Shown here one piece after another: positions 1-11,274 of a stretch of 64,000 nt of DNA. The first letter of the stretch is position 1; every line of letters begins with the position of its first letter. The stretch comes from Apostichopus japonicus (Eukaryota; Echinodermata; Holothuroidea; Aspidochirotida; Stichopodidae). Made by a program: the position numbers and the translations under genes. The notes below the pieces were generated by a model. It ran no database searches and had not been told where the DNA came from. It was given only the letters and a program-made list of their open reading frames with translations. The stretch lies in assembly GCF_037975245.1 (NCBI RefSeq), contig NC_092577.1, forward strand, positions 18,467,898 to 18,531,897, in the 5' to 3' direction.

Positions 1-1
1 T

Positions 2-1531
2 GAGGAATACCTCAACATCGGATTCACCTATATATCGGACAAAGGTGTTATCAAACCTCAGTGTGTTGTTTGCGGAAAGGTTTTATCGGCGGCAAGTATA
101 AAGAAACCAAATCTTCAGCGACACTTTACTACTGAACACCCACAACTTGCTGACAAAGACCGCGCCTATTTCGAGAGGAAAAGGCAAAATTTGCCCTGTA
201 TGAAAGAGGTTGTGCGGATACTTATCGGGCCAGACCAGGCGAAATTATTGATTGCGGAGATCAAAAGTTCGCCATTCTACTCAATAGCATCCGATGAATC
301 TACGGATGTCGCGTCCTTGAGTCAACTGATGGTATGGGTGCGTTATATGGTCGAAGACGGTTTTAAAGACGAACCATTGTTTTGCTCCCCACTTGAGTTG
401 ACTACAACCGGTGCCGATGTGTTTTTGGCGATTCAGACATACATCAACGAGAATGGAATCGGATTTGACAAACTCGTTGGGAGTTGCACCGACGGCGCCC
501 CTGCCATGTTGGGTAGCCGGTCCGGTTTTCAGACGCGCCTGAAAGAAGTGGCACCGCAAGTGAAGACTACTCACTGCATGCTTCACCGCCAGGCATTGGC
601 TTCCAAAACACTCCCGCAACAGATGAAGAATGTATTGGATCAGGCGGTTAAAATTGTGAACGCTGTGAAGAAAAGTCCGCTCAATACTCGCCTGTTCACG
701 AAACTGTGTGAAGAGATGGACGCACAGTTTTCCAACCTGCTTTACCATACTGAGGTGAGGTGGTTATCCCGTGGGAAAGTGCTCATGCGACTTTTTGACC
801 TCAGAAATTAAGTCGCTTAATTTCTACCAAGAGTAGGCAAACGGGACTTGGCGGCACACCTGTCAGATGACGTGTGGTTGGCTAACCTATGCTACTTGGC
901 AGACATATTCGAGCGCTTGAATATCCTCAACTCGTCGCTCCAAAGTAGAAAACCAAACTTTCACGACAAACTGCGCGGATTCATGGATTTGCTGGACATC
1001 CTTATTTCCAGAGTTAGAGCTGATCGATTCACGAGCTTCCCTCGACTGAATGAGTTCCTCGAGCAGACTGAGACAATTGGAAGGATTCCTGGCATTGACG
1101 AACATTTGGAATCACTGAAGTGTGAGTTGCGGCGCTATTTTCCAGAAGTTGATCCAGAGAAATTTGATCTGGTGCGGAATCCATTTCTCGTTAGATCAGC
1201 AACGATGGACGATAACGAGCAGGCCCAAGAAGAACTTGTCCTCTTGAAAAACGATTCGGCAGCAGAACAACTGTTCAACAGCCGGCCACTATCCAATTTC
1301 TGGTGTTTAATGCGCCAGGAGTATCCGGTTTTGTCTGCCATCGCAATGAAAACTCTGTTGCCGTATCCTTCTACATACCTATGCGAAGACTCATTCTCCA
1401 CAATGGCCGCGATGAAAACGAAACAAAGAAACCGCTTGGATATTGGTGCAGATATGCGCGTTGCGCTATCTGAGACTGAGCCGGACATACAAAGACTCGT
1501 TGCCGAAAAGCAGGCCCAGCCATCCCACTGA
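2..1531 (+). pseudogene. hAT-superfamily transposase with BED finger (ZBED5/SCAND3-like), broken
   Basis: The frame is open from the left edge. It begins with a BED-type finger (CVVC about positions 56-70, then HFTTEH), continues into a hAT RNase H-like core (SDESTDV, GSCTDGAPAM, HCMLHRQAL, EVRWLSRG) and ends with the hAT C-terminal dimerisation region (NFWCLMRQEYP, YLCEDSFS, KQRNRLDIG). In-frame TAA codons lie at 809-811 and 818-820, and the next frame reads a family-like EIKS there, so a small indel is likely. The stretch between the BED finger and MKEVV is short for the family, which suggests an internal deletion. These proteins derive from cut-and-paste transposases that bind terminal repeats, and some were domesticated. 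This copy looks inactive. Its 5' end and left terminus lie outside the window. Confidence 0.85.
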
Positions 1532-2148
1532 AATACCCCAGACTTTTCAGTGTCATACCTCAGTTTTCAATATTCGAATACAAGTAGGCCTACTGTTTCA
1601 AGTAATATGCCATCAATGACTTTTAACCGTTACCTATAATTTTGTAAACCAATTTTAGTTGTTTCTCAATTTGCAAGCTTGAGAAGGTAAATGACGCAAA
1701 ATATGTGAGGGACAGCCTGAAGAAAAATAATGAGGCTTATGTATATGCGTGGAAGAAAAGGATATTAGGCAGAGGTTTCCCCTCTAGGGAAATGGAGACA
1801 GAGTTAGTTGAGTGTTAAGTTAACACAGAAAGCTGTATTTGGGGGAAACTCGCTGGTGTGTAGGCTAATTTAAGTGCACCAATCTCAATAAATACAATGA
1901 CGTTCGACGTCCCTGTCACAGCCTGTGAAATTAAATATAGGAACGCATCATTAATGGGGACAGGTGACGTCTCGATAAGACAGCATGCGGTCCGTGTTAC
2001 GTAAAGTACTGGTGATGACTAATGTCGGCATTTATCTGGGCTTTAAGGCGTTTTGGTACCAGTAGTAATAAAAACAAAAATAATTTAGTACTAACATGCC
2101 TTTATACGACTAGCCATTGATCGATCAATCTTCTAATTATCGGTTAAT
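1532..2148. other. No gene seen
   Basis: AT-rich non-coding sequence 3' of the hAT pseudogene. No supported coding frame, RNA gene or clear terminal repeat of the hAT element was seen. Confidence 0.5.
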
Positions 2149-2381
2149 AATAGGTCTAAGATTCGAAGAAAAAGAGTGGATCATATTTGTCTACACTTGT
2201 AAAAATTGCGATAATTCGAAGGAAAGGGCTGTAGTAGAATCCTTCTATTTTCAATACAATTAACCGTTAATTGTATTGGAAATAGAAGGATCCTACTACA
2301 GCCCTTTCCTTCGAATTATCACAATTTTTACAAGTGTAGACAAATATGATCTAGTTTTTTTCTTCGGATCTTTGACCTATT
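2149..2381. repeat. Long near-perfect inverted repeat (foldback/MITE-like hairpin)
   Basis: Two arms of about 116 bases are reverse complements around a single central base at 2265, with a handful of mismatches and no indels. The left arm runs from AATAGGTCTAAG and the right arm ends GACCTATT. The innermost motif is CAATACAATTAACC/GTTAATTGTATTG. Pairing stops abruptly outside 2149 and 2381, and I see no clear target-site duplication. Likely a foldback transposon or an inverted duplication; if transcribed it would form a long hairpin. Confidence 0.85.
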
Positions 2382-3477
2382 CTACCTCGAATATGAGCAA
2401 TAATTGGAATAACTTATACAGCGTGATATATATATACAGTCCGACACTTCTATCAGTTCTCCCGTTCTATTGTCAATACACAAAGTATTATTACGTTCTC
2501 TTTATTTGTTAATTTGTTTTCAATAAATAGAAATTACCTCACCGATTCGAAATATATCTCCTTTAATACTACTGGGCCTCATATGCACACGTGAAACGGT
2601 TTTGCTGCTTTTTTATGGCATTGTTCATCTCCATTTTTTGTATTATTCTGATAGTGATAACGGTCACACATTTCTTATGAAACCAGTGTACCATTGAGGG
2701 TTGCAAAAATCTTTGAGATGTGATCACGGAGGAACATTCATAGCTCTGATTGAGTCTCCGGGTCACTTGTGTCAAGAATACACTAATAAACGCTGTAAAA
2801 TTGATTTTATGAAGTTGATAACTTTGCAGGGTAGGGTATGGGCTCGCGAGGACGGCTCGGAAGACGAATTGGGCTCGTCATGGAAAAAAGGTTGAAAACC
2901 AAGGCTCTAAGAGAACCGTCATACCAAATATGCCAAAGTCAATGATGTGAGAGTACCGTTGACTCTTTGAGTTCTCAGTTTGCTTGTCAACAGACTTTTA
3001 TAGGTCCGCAATTCCCTTCATCTTTTTATCTCTGATTTCCCAAATTATCCTTCTTACAGTTCAAACTTTTCAGTTGAACCTATTTGCTTGTTAATTATAT
3101 ATTGAGAAAGGTATCTCTTTAGGTTCGCATTTTCCTTGCATCAATAATTGAGTCTATATAGGATAATATTTTTCTGATGTGAATAGAATTATTCCACAAA
3201 ATAACTATCAATACTCTTTTGCACCATTTTGCATCTAGAGGCCTTCAAATTCCATTTTTCGCCAAAGGGGAGTGGGACACCCCTCCTCCATGCCAGTCTC
3301 CAGCAAAACACCCCCATGAACAAATCATGGCTACGCGCCTGGTGTGGAGGGTCGTAAACAACAGGCAGACCAGTGCGCGCATTATAGACGCTTAAACAAA
3401 AGAGATGGTGGTCGTTCTTGTAACACCAACATGCTAAGAAGCAGTTTCAGGTCGAAGGTTATCACTATGCGCGAGGA
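2382..3477. other. No gene seen
   Basis: Mostly AT-rich sequence with short spurious frames (for example 2701-2895). Around 3260-3340 a GC-richer patch reads like the end of a degenerate repeat, but no copy elsewhere in the window confirms this. Confidence 0.4.
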
Positions 3478-3888
3478 TCAAAGATTATCGCTATGCTGGA
3501 AGAATTTTATGAGGTTTGCCAAAACTACGAGGGCACACGATATTCCCTCACACTTGTTTATTCCCAACTTTGGAAACTGTGCAACCAATGCATGGAAGAA
3601 ACAAGAACCGTCTCCGGGAACGTCATGCATGATTTGCATGCCAAGAGTGGCTGCATTCTCTTGCAGACGATCTCTGTCACTCTTGGAGCGTTGCTTCTTG
3701 TAGGGCAAACAGTTAAGAATGCTATGAGTTATCACCCTCCTTTTTACGATTCTTCCTTGCGGGCCCCCTGAATGAGTTGTGAGATGATATTGTTTGAATA
3801 ATGAATTATTGCTCAATACGAGAAAAAAAAAAAGATTGCCCTCCTTTTCAATATCGACAAATTGCATACAATAGGTAATAAAAAACAT
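3478..3888 (-). pseudogene. OTU-family cysteine protease fragment
   Basis: On the minus strand the frame contains VPGDGSCFFHALVAQ preceded by RSKSDRDRLQENAA. This matches the N-terminal catalytic motif of OTU deubiquitinases (D-G-x-C-x-F-x-A), with Cys inside GDGSCFF. The motif lies near residues 90-105 of the 136-residue frame. A stop follows after HSDNL, and the C-terminal His box is not recognisable in the next few hundred bases. OTU domains often occur in large animal transposons as well as in host genes. No splice signal was convincing enough to extend it. The domain call is fairly safe; the gene's identity is not. Confidence 0.6.
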
Positions 3889-6042
3889 TTTCCCAGAAAC
3901 ACAGCGTTGGGAATGACAAATGGTATTCTATCGAGTTTGGAAACAAATACGGCATCCAATTCAATCGAAGCGGACATGATAGGATGAATGTAGGTTCGAA
4001 AACTGATAGGAAGAGGGACCGAAACAGCAGGCAAGCAGGTAACGTTGTACTTCTTGCAGCAAGTTTAATTGTTCTCTAGCGCCACCAATAACGTCACTCA
4101 TATATTGGTAGAAATCGGGTGAAGATGAAAAGAAAGTAAAGTTAATTAACTCGGAATCATAGCAAATCCGTGGGATATATTGTTGGACACAGCTTGTAAG
4201 TATTGTTGTATATTTCTCGTAATTTTGGTAAGAAATTAGATAAATGTTAACTCTAATGAGCTGTGGAGTCAAACTATAAAATTAGGGCCTAGCGGGGTTT
4301 TACGATTTTTTTGGAAGAAGCGTGTACATCAGCAGTGCATGTTGTGCTAATGCTGTAGTGATGTATTCGTTGGACGTTCACAATTCCAGTCGTTTTTTGG
4401 CTATTTGTGTTCGAGTACCAGGGGCCTGTGAAGGCATGTGTCCTAGGCATATTAGATGTATGCGATGCATCCGGGGACTTGTTTGATTGTGCGTGCAGTT
4501 AGTTGCACAGTACAGTGTGGGATGATATGATTAGTGAATGTACAGTTACTCTTTGTGTTTGGAAGAAGATTTTACAGTAGTTGTTGATATATGAGTTTAC
4601 GTTGCTGTGTGTTCTCAAGGCATATTTTATTTGTTTTACTGTTATTGATTTCAGTGAACCGTTACGGCAGACGTTATTGTTGACTTTGTTAGAATTTGTT
4701 AGACGTCAAAATAAAGATAAAGCTTCACCAGATTCATGCGTCATATCGTTGTCGTTTGTTTGTGATTGGCGAGTTCAGCTAATTCAACATGTCATTACAC
4801 CCATGAAGCCTGCGACGCTTCAGTACTTCATCGTGCATAGTCCGCAGTTCTTTCTCACGTTAGCAGTTTGGAAGAGAGGAGGTTTGGGCGGCAGTGATCT
4901 GACAGGTTTCCTCACCACACCGTACTGGCTTTCAGCATTGGTGTCATCCTTACAATAGTGCACCTGGTATAAAATAAAAACTGTCATAACGACTCACATC
5001 GCAATGCGTCCTCGCATCATCACTGTGGTCGATGTGTTTCAAAATATTAACCGAGTTTAGGGAAGTTCAGATGATGCAGTATTGCCACTTGCAGAATGCT
5101 GTAGCCGCTCATTTTGTCGTATGCTGGTGCCAAATAACTTTTTATAGCATTTTTAGCACAACTGGTCCATCGAAATGGACAAAATATAGCCTTTTACGAA
5201 AACAAATATATCACCGTAGCTGTACAAATCAACGGGATATTGCGCTATGATGAGTCAACGACCTTGACTTTGAAATAAGCCGATTTTGGGGGAAGCCCCT
5301 GACAATTGTATTGCCGCTTTGAAAGATTTTGACCGTTTATAATTTCAATAAGAATACAATGTAATATTGTTTTTCTTTGAAGGAGTTACGGAGTTTACCG
5401 TCCCCCTCCAAACAAACCCACCCTAAAATGACGGGAAAAGCGGGAAATTCATGCAATATCTATATTCCCTTAGAAGCACAATCCCGACCTATCCCGCACA
5501 AGTCGGGAAGAGCGGATTATTTACTTCCACAAGTTTTATTACTCTGCGGTTTGCCTCTAGGCTGTCCTTCAAAGATTACCACATGTTATTTTGACTACCA
5601 CACATAAACAGACATGGGCCGCACTTCATGAATGAGCCTAGTAGTATATTACCAGTGACATTTCCACTGATTTGTTTATGTCTATCAGTGAAATGAATTA
5701 TTTGGCTATGTAAATGACATTACTTGAAAAAATATCAATTGAAATATTATTGTCCTCGCGATAACATGGATAACAAATAAGCCTTCGCTTATTAAGAAAA
5801 TAATAAATATAACTGGTAGCTAGATGTCTAATTGTAATACCCTTTGTGTTCATGATCACAACGAGACCAGTGTATTTTTAGTATCCTGGACACGCCTTAT
5901 GTATAACAAAGACGTCGTTAGTTAATGAACTGAGTTGATCTTTGATCATTGTCCATGAAGATGATTTGTTTAGCTAAATATAAATTAAAACAAGTATACC
6001 CGCAAGTCGCTCAGAAGGTCCGTCTGTCCGTATAGCTGTTTT
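3889..6042. other. No supported gene
   Basis: AT-rich intergenic or intronic sequence. Frames such as 4581-4958 (125 codons, +) have no recognisable domain, signal peptide organisation or splice context, and I do not call them genes. Confidence 0.4.
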
Positions 6043-6333
6043 TTGAGCCGTAATTTTGGTGAAATTTCATTCGACCACTTCCCTGTCGAGCCGAAAACTA
6101 TCGAAGACCTGAATAACTATCGGACTATGGAGAATCTATCGGAACACATAGAAACCCTGATGGTAGCTGCCTTGGAGAGAGTAGAGCGGACAGGAGCCCG
6201 TATTCAACGAGAGGATTTTTTTCAGAAATGCCGAGTCTTAAATTTCATTATCACATTTTTCCTGCTTGAAATTATACCTATAATAGCGAATTACCTTTAC
6301 TTAATTGTAATAAAACATTTTCAAATAGTATGA
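6043..6333 (+). other. Unassigned open frame
   Basis: A 96-codon frame whose first 60 residues look protein-like (acidic and polar, for example EPKTIEDLNNYRTMENLSEH), while the rest is hydrophobic and AT-driven. It starts at TTG, not ATG. No domain is recognised. It could be an exon or the remnant of a transposon ORF. Confidence 0.15.
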
Positions 6334-7007
6334 TCATAATAATACAGCAAAATAATGACCGTTCTAGATTTGTTGCACAGAGGTATCTACAATTTAAAAT
6401 ATCATTATCAATTGTGCATCATCGTAGATATTTGGAGAAAACAATATCTCATTTAGGTCATCAGTTTAGGGTAACCGTCACTATTAGGCCTACGCGATTA
6501 TTTTTGTACAGGATTTAATTGTTTTATTCATTCATTTATTTTTACTTACGGCAAATCGAAAATCGACGGATAAATCTCTCGAACACCCGTCAACAAGCAC
6601 GATTCTTCGGTTGCTAAACCACCACCACCGATCGACCCAATCGTCGTCATACGACCGGCACCGATCCGTCGTTCACCACCTCCTAGTCTGGCTAAGATTA
6701 CACCCTCTGACTTCCCGACTGAATATCCAAACACACTACAGAACCACCTAACGGAAATTAAAAAAGGTTCCGTTACGTTTGATGTTATGATAATTTTTCT
6801 GTAAAATATGACAATTTTTTTCCCATTATCAAAACTGCCTACACTGTTGAGCATAATAAGCAAACTTTTCTTTTAACAGTCTATCAGGAACCGATATACA
6901 AACTACGCCAAGTACCTGTAGTGTTCAACCGATTGGAGATATTTTGGATTCGTTCAATCATTAAATTATTATAACGTTCGTTTCCTTTCTCTCTTGCACA
7001 GTTGGAG
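6334..7007. other. No gene seen
   Basis: Includes a proline-rich patch on the + strand near 6605-6720 (PPPPIDP, RRSPPPSL). It lies in a short frame with no initiator or recognised domain. Nothing else is supported. Confidence 0.3.
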
Positions 7008-7165
7008 TGTAAAAACAGGTGCGGAAAATATTTTCCAACCTGAGAAAAAATGATGCGCCACGTGAAGGCTGTACATGTCCCGCACGCCCTCACATGTGAA
7101 CGGTGTAAGACAAAATTTAAAACACGGTCAAATTTGAAACGGTACCGTCGCCAACGCCGGGGTTT
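7008..7165 (+). pseudogene. Two degenerate C2H2 zinc fingers
   Basis: The + strand reads CGKYF..., then MMRHVKAVH, then LTCERCKTKFKTRSNLKRY. This is the end of one C2H2 finger and most of a second. The last zinc-ligand His is replaced by Tyr, a TGA lies inside the first finger, and a stop follows shortly. It resembles the fingers at 16896-17213 (FQCPLCEEKFTMKNNLKRH), which belong to a MULE, so it may come from a mobile element. Confidence 0.45.
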
Positions 7166-7299
7166 TTGTAACGCTATGAAGGAGGACTGAAGCGAGTAAA
7201 TCGCCTCGAAAATCTGACGATGCCGACGAAGGTAGGAGAGTATTGCGATATGAGGGCGAAGAGGAGGAGGAGGAGAATGAACATACTGATGCGAACTGG

Positions 7300-7612
7300 G
7301 TCCTCAACATTAAATCTGAAGCTTTCTTTCGATATATCTTCGTTCAGCCCGTATAATTTTGGCCAAACTTTTTCCTGAATGTTAGGATTTACATCTAACG
7401 GAGCAATACCTATACTACGATGAATGCGTCAATTGTAATCTTGGAGGAACTTGTCCAATACATTAACAAAACACGTGTCTCCACCAAAAAATATCTCCAC
7501 ATTTTTTTTTTCACAGTGCGATTGAATCGTTCTACTATCGAAGCTTTGGCCCCGTTCTTGGTTGTAAAAATATATGGACAGCGTTGGGTTGTATAGAGAG
7601 ATGACGGGCTCG
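7300..7612 (-). pseudogene. Integrase C-terminal fragment, Polinton/Maverick-like
   Basis: The minus strand reads an integrase tail: ERGQSFDSRTIQSHCEKKNVEIF, then VLDKFLQDYN, a TGA at 7427-7429, then RIHRSIGIAPLDV (about 7426-7390) and KVWPKLYG. The block is a decayed form of a conserved E-R-F-N-x-T-x-K ... Y-N-x-x-x-H-x-S-I-G-x-x-P region known from Polinton-type transposon integrases (C. elegans F54H12.3 family); the catalytic Glu segment itself is degraded. Frame is lost again in a low-complexity GAG run near 7260. No polymerase, capsid or ATPase gene of a Polinton is present. It is truncated against the Penelope-like fragment. Confidence 0.5.
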
Positions 7613-7659
7613 CGGTGATGCAAAGCCACTCCGGAAGCGAAGCGCACCAGAAAGGAACT

Positions 7660-8700
7660 CATGAAACATTTAAAGTTGCGGACTTAAAATTACGGTGGAA
7701 ACAGATAAAAAATCAGTTAACCTTGTTTCATGTGAAGCTGAACCTAGACACCGGAATGCACCAGCCCTATCGAAAACCCAATGACGAACCACTGTATATA
7801 CAGGTGAAGTCAAAACCACCCACCAGTCATAATCAAGCACATCCCCCCTGCAATAGATAAAAGGATATCATCGCTATCGTCAGATGTATAATGACGCATT
7901 GAAAAGTAGCGGGCTCGACGCAACCATCTCGTACACCCAAGCCCAGGAGGGAGAGGAGGAACAGCTTAAGAGGAAAAGAAGGTACCGGAGCAGGAAGACA
8001 ACATGGTTCAACCCACCTTACAGTAGAAATGTGAAAACTAACGTTGGGGCCCAGTTTCTCAAACTGGTCGACAAGCACTTCCCTCTCGGGGTAAACCTCA
8101 GGAAAATATTCAAAATATTTAACAGGAACACATTAAAAGTAAAATCCCATAATGCCAAAAGTAATGAAAAAATTCAACCAATAAAAACCCACAAGAACCT
8201 GTAACTGCAGAGAGGGCCTCTTGCCCCCTCCCCTACAAGGGGAGTGCCTCGTCAGTGCCTTGGTGTATAAGGCCACAGTTACTTCCGGTGACGACGGCAC
8301 CACCAGGTCATACGTTGGGCTTACCGGGGGGGGGGGTGTTCAAATCTAGATATAATAACCACACTGTCTTTCAGAAATAGTAAATACGAGGAGTCTGAGT
8401 TGTCTAAACACATATGGGGATTGGAGAGACAAAATGTAGGTTACTCGATTAGGTGGAACATAATTAGGCAATCCGACTCTTATCAGCGGAAATCGGGTAA
8501 TTGCAACCTTTGTATAGAAGAAAAACTGGAAATACTACGCATAAGAGGTGACACGATCAATAGGATATCCTAGCTCATTTCGTCGTGTCGCCATGGGAAC
8601 TCCAAGCTATCGAACCGTAAACGGTTGAAAAAGAAGTAGTCTGTTTTGATCATCCACTTGCCTGAAGATCGTCGCTCTATGCGTGGGTGAAACCCAGGGT
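7660..8700 (+). pseudogene. Penelope-like retroelement 3' end with GIY-YIG domain, broken
   Basis: Frame 1 (to 7860) reads HQPYRKPNDEPLYI, the conserved end of the Penelope reverse transcriptase. Frame 2 (7884-8204) reads TTWFNPPYSRNVKTNVG and FLKLVDKHFP, then IFNRNTLKV. Further frames carry a GIY-YIG-type motif (VYKATV ... YVGLTGG, about 8258-8325), ELSKHIW (about 8400-8418), and a conserved SGNCNLCIEEKLEIL block (about 8494-8538). At least three frameshifts or stops occur, one beside a 13-G run at 8325-8337. The RT catalytic core upstream is missing, the usual pattern for 5'-truncated copies. In the family, RT plus endonuclease mediate target-primed insertion; this copy is dead. Confidence 0.8.
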
Positions 8701-8967
8701 AGCAATATGGTGTAATTTGTATATCTTGTGTTATATTATAGTATATTGAACAAGTCTTAAACGATTCGGATATCCAAATATAATATTCTATTAATATAAC
8801 AAAACTGTGGGCCTATACTAATTTACCTCTCGAATTACAAATTTCTTCCCTGTCTCATTGCTGAAAACATTCAAGAATATGATTTCTAAACCTGCTTAAT
8901 GCATACAGGTACCGTACTGGTGGGCGATCAATAGATATCATCATCATCAATCCAATCCAATCATGGG

Positions 8968-9104
8968 CGATCTTTGGTGGCTACATCTCAGTTATCGGGA
9001 ATTTGGGTCCGTTACAAAGTAGGATTGCACGGGTGAGATCATTGATGGCTACATCTCAGTGACAGAAAATCTCAATCGATAACAAATTGGGATTGCACGG
9101 GGGT
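8968..9104 (+). repeat. Two-copy 68-bp tandem repeat
   Basis: GGCTACATCTCAG recurs at 8979 and 9047, and GGATTGCACGGG recurs with the same spacing. The copies are diverged. No function is evident. Confidence 0.6.
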
Positions 9105-9137
9105 GTATGGTAAGCCATTATATTTTTTATTTAGTAT

Positions 9138-9590
9138 TTATTGATATCAAAATTTATGTAATGATAGGAATCTTTAGTTCATTCAAGATATCTGTAATTG
9201 GTGCAAGGATATGATTGATATCAGTATTTTATTTCATGATATCATAATTAAAATTTCTCATATCAAGAATTTAATATGTCATATCTTAAAATAGATGAAC
9301 TATATTATACATATCATTACAATTCAAGATATCATCAATTCAATTTCAGATATCTGTATTTAAATTTATGATATCAAAAAGCATGACGTACATATCACGA
9401 ATTCGGCCATATTTAATGATATCGTCAATTCCAATTAATGATATCATCAAATATGGCGTACATATCACGAATTTGGCCATATTTAATGATATCCTTAATT
9501 CGAATTTTTCATATCATAAATTCCACTTAATGATATCACCAAATATGACGTACATATCACGAATTCGGCCATATTTAATGATATCATGAA
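9138..9590. repeat. GATATC-rich satellite-like block
   Basis: About twelve GATATC palindromes occur in roughly 450 bases. A unit of about 42 bases (CGTACATATCACGAATT, then GGCCATATTTAATGATATC) appears three times starting near 9385, 9455 and 9547. The block ends about 30 bases before the region upstream of the candidate first exon at 9721. The apparent 73-codon frame inside it is a repeat artefact. Confidence 0.7.
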
Positions 9591-9624
9591 TTACGCCCTC
9601 AATTTGAGCGCCTGGGAATTATGT

Positions 9625-9633
9625 GGCGGGAAA
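9625..9633 (+). promoter_or_regulatory. E2F-like site upstream of candidate exon 1
   Basis: GGCGGGAAA lies 88 bases upstream of the ATG at 9721. It fits the E2F core consensus in a sequence otherwise poor in GC. Single-site evidence only. Confidence 0.25.
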
Positions 9634-9720
9634 AATTAGTGTGACTGACAGTACAGTGCGGGTAGTGCATTATATTGATGCATTCATGGTTCAATAAGTT
9701 CGACAAGATTTTTTACAATA

Positions 9721-9883
9721 ATGACGACAGGAAATACGCCCAGAATCAGAAATCTAGTTGACACAGCCAGAAGCGCTATTAACGCAAATAGTCACGACAC
9801 AGAAGATGTCGATCAAGAAGACTTCGCATCCGTCGTGTCAGAAACGTTTCGAGACTTTAGACGAAGACGTCGACCTGACTTGC
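9721..9883 (+). CDS. Candidate first exon of a HECT-type gene
   Basis: Begins at ATG (MTTGNTPRIRNL), runs 54 codons with a charged acidic-then-basic composition (EDVDQEDFASVV, DFRRRRRPDL), and ends at a consensus donor, C|GTAAGT. The phase left (one base, C) joins exactly to the acceptor at 11812 to make Arg, keeping the frame. The frame continues past the donor but soon turns into AT-rich translation. I infer it is exon 1 of the broken HECT gene downstream because strand, order and phase fit; no transcript proves it. Likely an unstructured nuclear or cytoplasmic N-terminus. Confidence 0.5.
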
Positions 9884-10089
9884 GTAAGTTAGATGTGCAG
9901 CCCAACGTCACAGGCGCTCGTAACGTTAGGCCTATTAATATTACTAGTATTACGCCTAGGCGTATACTATACTTTATATGGATTAAGCCAAAACGTCCCG
10001 TACTATATATATAGGCCTAGGCCGACAGAACCAAAACATCCCGGGGTATATATATATGCACAAAATATGTAGAATGATACTTGAAAGTC

Positions 10090-10460
10090 ACATACAAATC
10101 TGGAAAATCGAAAGAGTTTTACTTTTAGTAACGAATGTCGGGGTTAGGCTGGCTGGTTACAAAATAGAATTTCAGTAACGGGTGTATTGTATAAATTTGT
10201 AGTAACATGTCAATCGGGGAAAATAGAAAATATCACGTATCGAATGTTGGCGACATTCGGAGTTATGCTGGCTGGTTAAAGAGATATAATTTCAGTAATG
10301 GATGTATTGCAAAGTTGTAGCAATATATGTGTCAATCGGGGAAAATGAAATGAGTTTTAGTAAGGAATGTCGGCGGACATTCAGGTTTAGGCTGGCTGGT
10401 TAAAGAAATAGAAGTCAAGTAACGGATGTACTATTGTATAAATTTGTTTTCAATTTATAG
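10090..10460 (+). repeat. Three-copy tandem repeat, about 120 bp
   Basis: GGCTGGCTGGTTA recurs near 10146, 10266 and 10390, each preceded by GTCGG or CATTCGG and followed by TCAGTAA(C/T)GGATGTA-type sequence; GTCAATCGGGGAAAAT recurs between. It lies in the first putative intron of the HECT-type gene. Confidence 0.75.
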
Positions 10461-10540
10461 CAATATATACGGTGGCCGAGAAGTTTATGCTGTGGAGAAA
10501 TCTCTCTCGACCTTAACACCATTGGTTTCAACACTCCGCT

Positions 10541-10686
10541 TTGAGAAAGTGTTGAAACCACAGCGGCAGGTGTTGAAACATGAATTGCTGAAACATGAAG
10601 TGTTGAAACCCCAGGTTTTGAAACATGCAGTGTTGAAACATCAGGTGTTGAAACCTCGAGTGTTGAAACATGAAGTGTTGTATTGT
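10541..10686 (+). repeat. 15-bp minisatellite
   Basis: About nine copies of GTGTTGAAAC(A/C)..., 15-base period. Because the period is a multiple of three, both strands stay open (VLKHE on +, HVSTL on -). A short inverted portion (GGTTTCAACACT at 10524) lies just upstream. Confidence 0.85.
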
Positions 10687-11274
10687 TGATTTCTTTCATC
10701 TACTATTCACCCCCCCCCCTCCATTGCGCACGCCACTGTTCACCACCGCTACACACCTCGCTCTAGCTCTATACGAAAAAGGCACTTATAAATATAATAT
10801 CAACGACAACGAAACACACACAATACTGTAACCCCTGCTTTATTGACTTCCATCCGCGAATCTTTCAATTAACGATTCACTCTGGTAGCCATATCGATCC
10901 TTTGCCTCTTCCCTTTAGTCCTTCCGATTCATCAACAATAAATACAAATTCAAGGTAATTCCTGTCTTTATTTGGCTTGATACCTAGCCTGCTAACCACC
11001 ATCGTACCAGGCAATGCAGACAACAATAGGTGAACATAACTGTGACACATCACAGCTGCCCTACTGCACTTACTACTAGTACTATACTAACTTGTACTTA
11101 AATGTCACTGAAATGCATTGTAGTTGCCAATAACTTAGCCCAAGCCTACATGTTTCACAGCCACATTAACCTTTCTTGAATTAAAGGAAACTACGAACAT
11201 TCTAATCATTACTATACTTGCTTGTGAAATATTGCATAGAAACAGTCAAAACTATGCGTTTATATATTGACTTT

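Noticed and set aside
4581-4958. 125-codon + frame
   Set aside because: No recognisable domain, no promoter or splice support, AT-driven hydrophobic composition.
9368-9589. 73-codon frame
   Set aside because: It is translation of the GATATC repeat units.
10415-10699. Two opposite frames of about 90 codons
   Set aside because: Produced by the 15-bp minisatellite; no domain or splice context.
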